Source: Doryteuthis pealeii
Taxonomy: Eukaryota > Mollusca > Cephalopoda > Myopsida > Loliginidae
Assembly (NCBI GenBank): GCA_023376005.1
Contig: CM042142.1
Coordinates: 46,152,148-46,216,147 of the forward strand
Direction: 5' to 3'
Length of the DNA stretch: 64,000 nt
Each line of letters begins with the position of its first letter. Position 1 is the first letter of the stretch. The position numbers and the translations under genes are program-made. Shown here one piece after another: positions 58,607-64,000 of the stretch. A model generated the notes under the pieces. The model saw nothing but the letters and a program-made list of their open reading frames with translations. It searched no databases and had not been told where the DNA came from.

Positions 58607-58765
58607 GGAATTTCCTTCCTCAAAAGTTATGTGGAACTGAGAGGTGAATGCCAAGAGTCTATGTATAATATGGGGCGTGTTATGCACCAACTTGGACTGA
58701 CCTACGCTGCTGTTTTCTACTACAAAAAGGCTCTTGCTCTGCCACCTGCAGTTGGTGAAAGGGAG
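58607..58765 (+). CDS. GTF3C3: GTF3C3-like exon (TFIIIC subunit), copy 2
   Basis: The same 53-codon phase-0 exon as 38837-38995, with acceptor TTTTCCAG (58599-58606) and donor GAG/GTCAGA after 58765. The only coding difference seen is Pro for Ser in ALALPPAVGERE. Pro matches the ALELPP of vertebrate GTF3C3 as I remember it, so this allele looks ancestral. Both copies are open and correctly spliced in principle. If the duplication is an assembly artefact they are one exon. Confidence 0.75.
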
Positions 58766-59062
58766 GTCAGAGATACAACATTTTAACTTCGAAATTATTT
58801 TATCAACACAGAAAAAAAGTACAAGTAGAATTATCTAATTTTTTTTTATTGCAAAATATTTTTAACAAGTTGAGATAAAAAAAAAAAAGATATTTATAAA
58901 AGAGAATTAAAAACTGTTTTGGTTACGAATCGGTGGTTTAGAGAATATTTACTTAGCCTAAATAACATAATTTTAATATAAAAATTCTGTGCTTTTTACT
59001 CAAGGCAAAAAGATTATGACAATTATCTTCTACAATAGGAATCCAACAAGTTCATGATCGGC

Positions 59063-59119
<57 letters not shown>

Positions 59120-59417
59120 AAATAAAGTGAGCAGCGACACCGTAGTAAACCTGGTCGAATTCATTCGAGCTATTTACGTTCATTTTTTGACTAATACTCT
59201 TGGAAAAGGTAAAAGTCTCAACCGATTTAAATCCCATGGAATCTTCATGTAAAAATCCGAGTGTAAAACTTGAAAAGCACCGGACGAAAGGGCCCTTGTT
59301 TTATCAATAAACTTTTTTTTCTTTATCTTTCATTCCTCCTTTTAGTCTTCCATCCATTGTCATTGTGGTGATCACTATGATAACCCTCAACATATTATAA
59401 ATTTGCCTGTACCAAAA

Positions 59418-59458
<41 letters not shown>

Positions 59459-59724
59459 GCTTACAAAAAAATTGGAGATAATTAGATTCCCGAATTAGAA
59501 AAAATATTGAATAAAAATGATGAATTCCTGGGTAAGTGGAGGCACAGATTGCGTAACGCATTAATGTATTATTAAGATTAATAAAGATATAATATAACAC
59601 ATGCATTAATTATTACAAAAAAACTAGCTTCATAGATTTATCAGAAGACTTGAATTTCAGAAATCCAAACAAGTAACATGATATCCGCCTTTTAGATTAC
59701 CCGCGTATATATCAATCCCTCCGA
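58766..59724. other. Probable intron after the exon, copy 2
   Basis: Contains a shorter (GA)n tract (59066-59116) and TA tract (59421-59455) than copy 1. No further exon found. Confidence 0.55.
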
Positions 59725-59990
59725 TTGAGCAGGATGTGACACATGGTAAATTTCTTAAGCGGAGTGTAACAGGTTTAAATTCAGAGCTTTCCTTCTCTTT
59801 TATTGGTTGCCTAATCAAGGTGAAATATTCCAGTCTGTCCTACTATTTACTCATAACTGAAGGAAGAATAGTTGGATTCATATCTTTTCTAAGGGTATGC
59901 TATATGAAGCAAAAACAGCCTCGTCCAGGATTTTACCTCGTCTAGTCGTGTCCATCTCATACGACGGAAACCATTACACTGCACGTTTTC
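59725..59990 (-). repeat. SINE family 2, copy 2
   Basis: Counterpart of 39995-40250, with a small deletion in the body (GGTATGCTATATGAAGC). Confidence 0.75.
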
Positions 59991-60039
59991 CTAGGCTGCT
60001 TGCGTAACCAACGTATCTGGAGGGAGAATAGTTGGATTT

Positions 60040-60285
60040 ATACCTTTTTGGAGAAGCAAAGACGAACTCATAAGCGAAGTTCTCCTGTGGAAACCAGCAC
60101 ATGGACATGCCAATGTGGGCCGTCCAGAAAGGACCTACATTGACCAGCTCTGCCCGGGTACTGGATGCTGCTGCGCAGAGAACCTCCGAGGAACAATGAA
60201 TAATAGGGAAGGTTGGCGAGAGATTGTCATGGATATCCGTGCTAATTGCACGACATGATGATAAGGATGATGATGATGATGATGA
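60040..60285 (+). mobile_element. RTE-like LINE 3' terminus, copy 2
   Basis: Counterpart of 40290-40545. The (GAT)n tail is interrupted here by AAGGAT. Confidence 0.7.
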
Positions 60286-61291
60286 GAAATTTCGTTTATA
60301 ATGTGTGTGCTAGATGCCCGCTCTTATTTATAGACTCAGCGATAATCATGTGATCATACTCTTGGCCAATCGCTGGCAGTACTATGCTGCTGATACAATA
60401 CTTATACCGGAAGTACTGGCGATACCTACTCATAACTACTGCGACCTTCGTGGATGACGGACATAGGATTAAATCACTGGATCTTTAACAATACGCAGGA
60501 TAGGACTTATTCGCTTACCAAAGGATTCCATAACTCAGGACTTACTTACTTTAAGCCCTTTTCAACTGGCCAAGGATGGCATTTAAAAACTTAACAGATG
60601 ATGATGATGATATCTTTCCTAAGAGTATTAGCGCTATATGAAATCCAAGCAGTCTCGTCCAGGATTTGATCTCGTGACACCGAATATATTTTCTTTGACG
60701 ATAACCATTACACCATACACCAATATAAGCAGCTCGTGGCCTTGTGCCAGCCTATGCAAGGCTTGCCGAATAGATAAGCGTTGAAATGATTACCTTTCAA
60801 CGGCTTTGCAGGGGTCACTTCCTTCATGCAAGATGCCTGTCAAGGCAACAGATCTTGACAAGGGGTCAAATATCCATAAGATCGAATGCATGCAACTGAT
60901 TCCACCCGTTTATTTGACAGATCTCTTGCCTTAATGGCGCACACAATCATCATAAATGGTTGTTAGTTCTCTTCCGCGCACTTAACTGTAACTTTTTGGA
61001 AGCATAGATCGCTTTACCAAGAGCGATGAAGCCCCGTGACATGTGTGAACCACGTAAGAGAGACGAGAAACGAATGCCGCTCCTTAGAAAGATGTCTTCT
61101 CACTGATAATTCAGTCTGGCAGGCTTTTCCTTTGCTAAAAGGACATTCAATAATCTAACAAATTTCTACCAAATGACCGGAAAACGCACGTAAAGTGCCA
61201 ACCGTCTGAGACTTTCGAGGAAGTTTTAACATTTGAAAGAAATGTGAAAATTCCTTTTGATATCATTAACTGATTGATCTGCGAGTATTTT

Positions 61292-61980
61292 TGTACAAGT
61301 CTCTCTTCTGCGGGGTAGTGTTTGCCTGACACGATTTTAAAAGTAACCAAATATTTCCATCAAGGAAGGCAGACGCTACACAATCTTCCAACACCCTATT
61401 CACTCTGACCCAAATTTTGTATAAGTGTCTCTTCTGCGGGGTAGTGTTTGCCTAACACGATTTTAAAGGTAACCAAATCTTTCCATCAAGGAAGGCAGGC
61501 GCTACACAATCTTCCAATACCCTATTCACTCTGGTCCAAATTTTGTACAAGTGTCTCCTTCACAGGGTATTGCTTGCCTAACATGATTTTCTATGTAATC
61601 AAGTCTACTGGGAAGGTAGGCGCAACACAATCTTCCAATCCCCTATTCACTCTGGCCCAAAGTTTGTTTCTTCTACGTGGTATTGCTTGCCTAACAAGAT
61701 TCTCAAGGTAACCAAATATTTCCATCTAGGAAGGCAGGCACAACACAATCTTCCAATACTCTATTCACAAAATTTTGTACAACACGAATTTCAAGGTAGC
61801 CAATTCTTTCCATCAAGAAAGGCAGGCGCAACACAATCTTCTAATACCTTATTTACTTAGGCTAAAGTGGTAGTAATTGCTGGGATTCTATCTATGGGTC
61901 ATATAGATCTGGTTTTTGTACAGGTGTCTCCTCCATGAGTATTGTATGCCTAACGCGATTTTCAAGGTTTCCATCTGGGA
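61292..61980. repeat. Higher-order satellite, copy 2 (about 6 monomers)
   Basis: Same monomers as 41539-42740 but about 510 bp shorter, close to two 239-bp dimers. One monomer near 61765-61790 is also internally deleted. Confidence 0.88.
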
Positions 61981-62299
61981 AGACAGGCGCAGCACAATCT
62001 CACAATCCCCTGATAAGTAAACTGATAGTACTTGTTTGGATCCTATCAATAAGATTTCTGGGGAACACCTATACATAGACACACCAGAGAGCCGGCCAGC
62101 AAAGACACTTATCAGCTCTGTACGGATACTGGATGTTGTGTGGAGCGATAACCGATAAGGACGCGTGACGAGAGAGAATCAATGGAATCCGTGCTGTAAG
62201 CGCGACATAATGATGATCCATGTATTTGTCCAAGGCCCCCACCACGGGCAGGAAGCTACGCAAGGTCATTTATTAGCAGAGTACAGCTAGTTTTACTTT

Positions 62300-62815
62300 T
62301 CCTAGACTGGTTACCTTTCCAAAATTAATAACTCCAGTCTGCCCTACTATTTAACCTTAGCTGATGGAACAGATGGATTGGTGCCTTCCCCAAGGGCATC
62401 ATTGCGAAGTGAAGCGCAGTCTCGTCTTGGATTTGAACTCGGGTCGCTGATTCTATTTGCTATGACGATAACTGCTATGCTAATCGTAACTGGAGATCAT
62501 AATTCTTAAACTGATTTCGGTATAAAATAACCCAACAACGTTTGATATGCCGTAATACTAATCAACCAATCGACCCTACTACAATTACTTTATTTTCAAT
62601 TAAGAAAAGAAAGGCGTGTGACGTAGTGACTAACGAGCTTGACTGCTACATCGTAGTAAGTGGGTTCGAACTTCAGTTGCGCTAAGTTAACTATCGGACT
62701 TGGGAAAGGTATACACATCCTCATCCCCAATATATGGGGTAAATAGTAGCACTACTTTTCTATCTCAAGGATGGCTCCAGCATTGAATAACCCGTGAAGG
62801 TTGATATGCCAAACC
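62300..62815. repeat. SINE family 2 (minus) and family 4 (plus), copy 2
   Basis: Counterparts of 43080-43270 and 43385-43585 in the same positions. Confidence 0.65.
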
Positions 62816-62864
62816 TAAGAAAAGACAGGACAAACTTTATAATGAACGGGCGACTTAAAAAGCG

Positions 62865-63680
62865 TGATACGGTAGTAGATTTACAATCGCCTTGTCCAAT
62901 GGTCTTACCCCTCAGCACCTCTGCAGAGGGGTAAGACCCTTGCTCCACCCCCATAGGACCACTTTTTGGCCGTGGGTGGCGGCTCCTGATGCTTAAAGAC
63001 GGAAGCCTGGTGGCTGAACATTTCATAACATACAAAACTACACTTTGGTCCTTACTTGGGTTAGACGGGCGGTCTAAGAGAGTCTCCTTTGATCAATCGG
63101 CTGGTCATGTCAAGCCTTAGCACCTATATGATTGTACCGACCGTATGGCAAACCCCCATACACTTGTTGGCCGTGGGTGGCAACTCCTAATGCTTAAAGA
63201 CGGAAGCCTGGTGGCTGAGCATTCCATAACGTACAAAACTACACTTAGGCCCTTCCTTGGGTTAGACGGGCGATCTAGAGAGATTCTTTTGATCAATCGG
63301 CTGATCATGTCAAGCCTTAGCACCTATATGATTGTACCGACCGTGTGGCAACCCCCCAACCCTTTTATCATATCTGTGCTAGAAGGTGGTGACAGAGGGT
63401 TTTAGTATCCTGTGTATGCCATTAGACTGAATCTAGTGATGAAGTTCCAATTCTGGAAATCTGGGAAGTGTGCCATTACTCCCAGGCCCACTCTGACCCG
63501 AAGTGGTAGTACCTGTTAGGATCCCATCTATGGGTTAAATAGATCAAAAATGAGTTTTAAAGAATCTGTTTAAAAATGATTTTTTTAAATGATTGAATTC
63601 CCAATAATAATGAATAAAACAAAAACGTCTTCAGCATAAAATAACCCAACAAGGGTTGACATGCTGTAAAATCCAACCAA
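62865..63680 (+). repeat. Dispersed repeat family 3 with internal duplication, copy 2
   Basis: Counterpart of 43625-44450, including the duplicated central segment (about 62990-63140 and 63193-63350). Confidence 0.75.
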
Positions 63681-63689
63681 CCAGAAAAT

Positions 63690-64000
63690 TTTATAATAAT
63701 GGAGATTCGGTGTTTATCTATCTGTAACCGAAACTACGTCACTGCTTGCATTTCAATACCCCCAGGAATTGCGTTAGTTTATCAATGAGTATTTAATTTA
63801 AGTCAAAATCATTAATTCATAGAATTAGTTTTATTTAACGAGGTTTCTATGAGAATCTGTTAGATTTACCTCAAAACAGTCTATGTTATTAGTGCGTTTA
63901 AAATTCTGAAATGTGCTTTATATATCACTAAGAATTAAATGTTTACATAATATATGGTGTGGTTAATTTGAATACTGGTTTTTAAAAAAAACGGGTTTAA
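63690..64000 (+). mobile_element. Helitron-like element, copy 2, cut by window end
   Basis: Starts ATAATAATGGAGATTCGG. After AATTAAATGTTTA at about 63942 it continues with ACATAATATATGGTG, resembling 875-890 in copy a, whereas copy 1 jumps to later sequence. Copy 1 therefore carries a deletion and homology probably continues beyond 64000. Confidence 0.6.

Larger units (their letters stand above)
55070..63942 (+). repeat. Copy 2 of the large direct repeat
   Basis: Follows 35165-44720 in the same order and orientation: unique stretch, LINE pieces, mariner, Helitron-like piece, exon, SINEs, satellite, family 3 and Helitron-like start. The offset falls from about 19.9 kb to 19.23 kb, mainly because microsatellites and the satellite array are shorter. 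Differences are scattered substitutions and indels. Confidence 0.93.

Overview
This is a non-coding, repeat-dense window from an animal genome. The organism is an invertebrate, most likely a mollusc and possibly a cephalopod. The evidence is very long (TA)n, (CT)n, (CTT)n and (GAAA)n microsatellites, tRNA-derived SINEs with box A and box B, several non-LTR retrotransposon families, a SETMAR-type mariner, Helitron-like ends, and one animal protein-coding exon. The species assignment is inference. Almost every long open frame here is a translation of a simple repeat and is not annotated as a gene.

Only one host gene is recognisable: a 53-codon exon with TPR character that resembles the C-terminal part of GTF3C3 (TFIIIC subunit, TFIIIC102). 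It occurs twice, at 38837-38995 and 58607-58765, with the same splice sites. The two copies sit in a direct repeat of at least 10 kb (about 34.15-44.9 kb and 54.09-64.0 kb). The second copy begins immediately after a gap of exactly 100 Ns (53994-54093). This looks like two haplotypes of one locus placed in tandem during scaffolding, although a real duplication is not excluded.

Layout: 0-12 kb holds SINE, Helitron-like and hairpin elements in TA-rich DNA. 12-14.8 kb and 17.4-19.3 kb are long one-strand pyrimidine blocks. 16.3-17.1 kb is a tandem array of a tRNA-arm-like unit. 19.3-24.5 kb has SINEs, a hAT-like MITE and a foldback. 24.8-27.3 kb is again pyrimidine-rich. 29.2-33.3 kb is a decayed R2-superfamily-like LINE. 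33.4-44.9 kb is copy 1 of the duplication: polypurine block, LINE pieces with a 5' inversion, a deleted mariner, the exon, and a higher-order satellite. 45-53.9 kb is a mosaic of TIR, foldback, SINE and LINE pieces. 54.1-64 kb is copy 2.

The most interesting signal is a set of seven hammerhead-ribozyme-like motifs (near 0.1, 1.25, 5.67, 11.35, 46.74, 48.66 and 51.35 kb). Each has a CTGAAGA core, a paired stem II, GAAAC, a short stem III, a cleavable GTC, GTT or GTA, and flanks that pair as stem I. Several lie in inverted pairs. One directly follows a tRNA-like head, giving a SINE-plus-ribozyme architecture.
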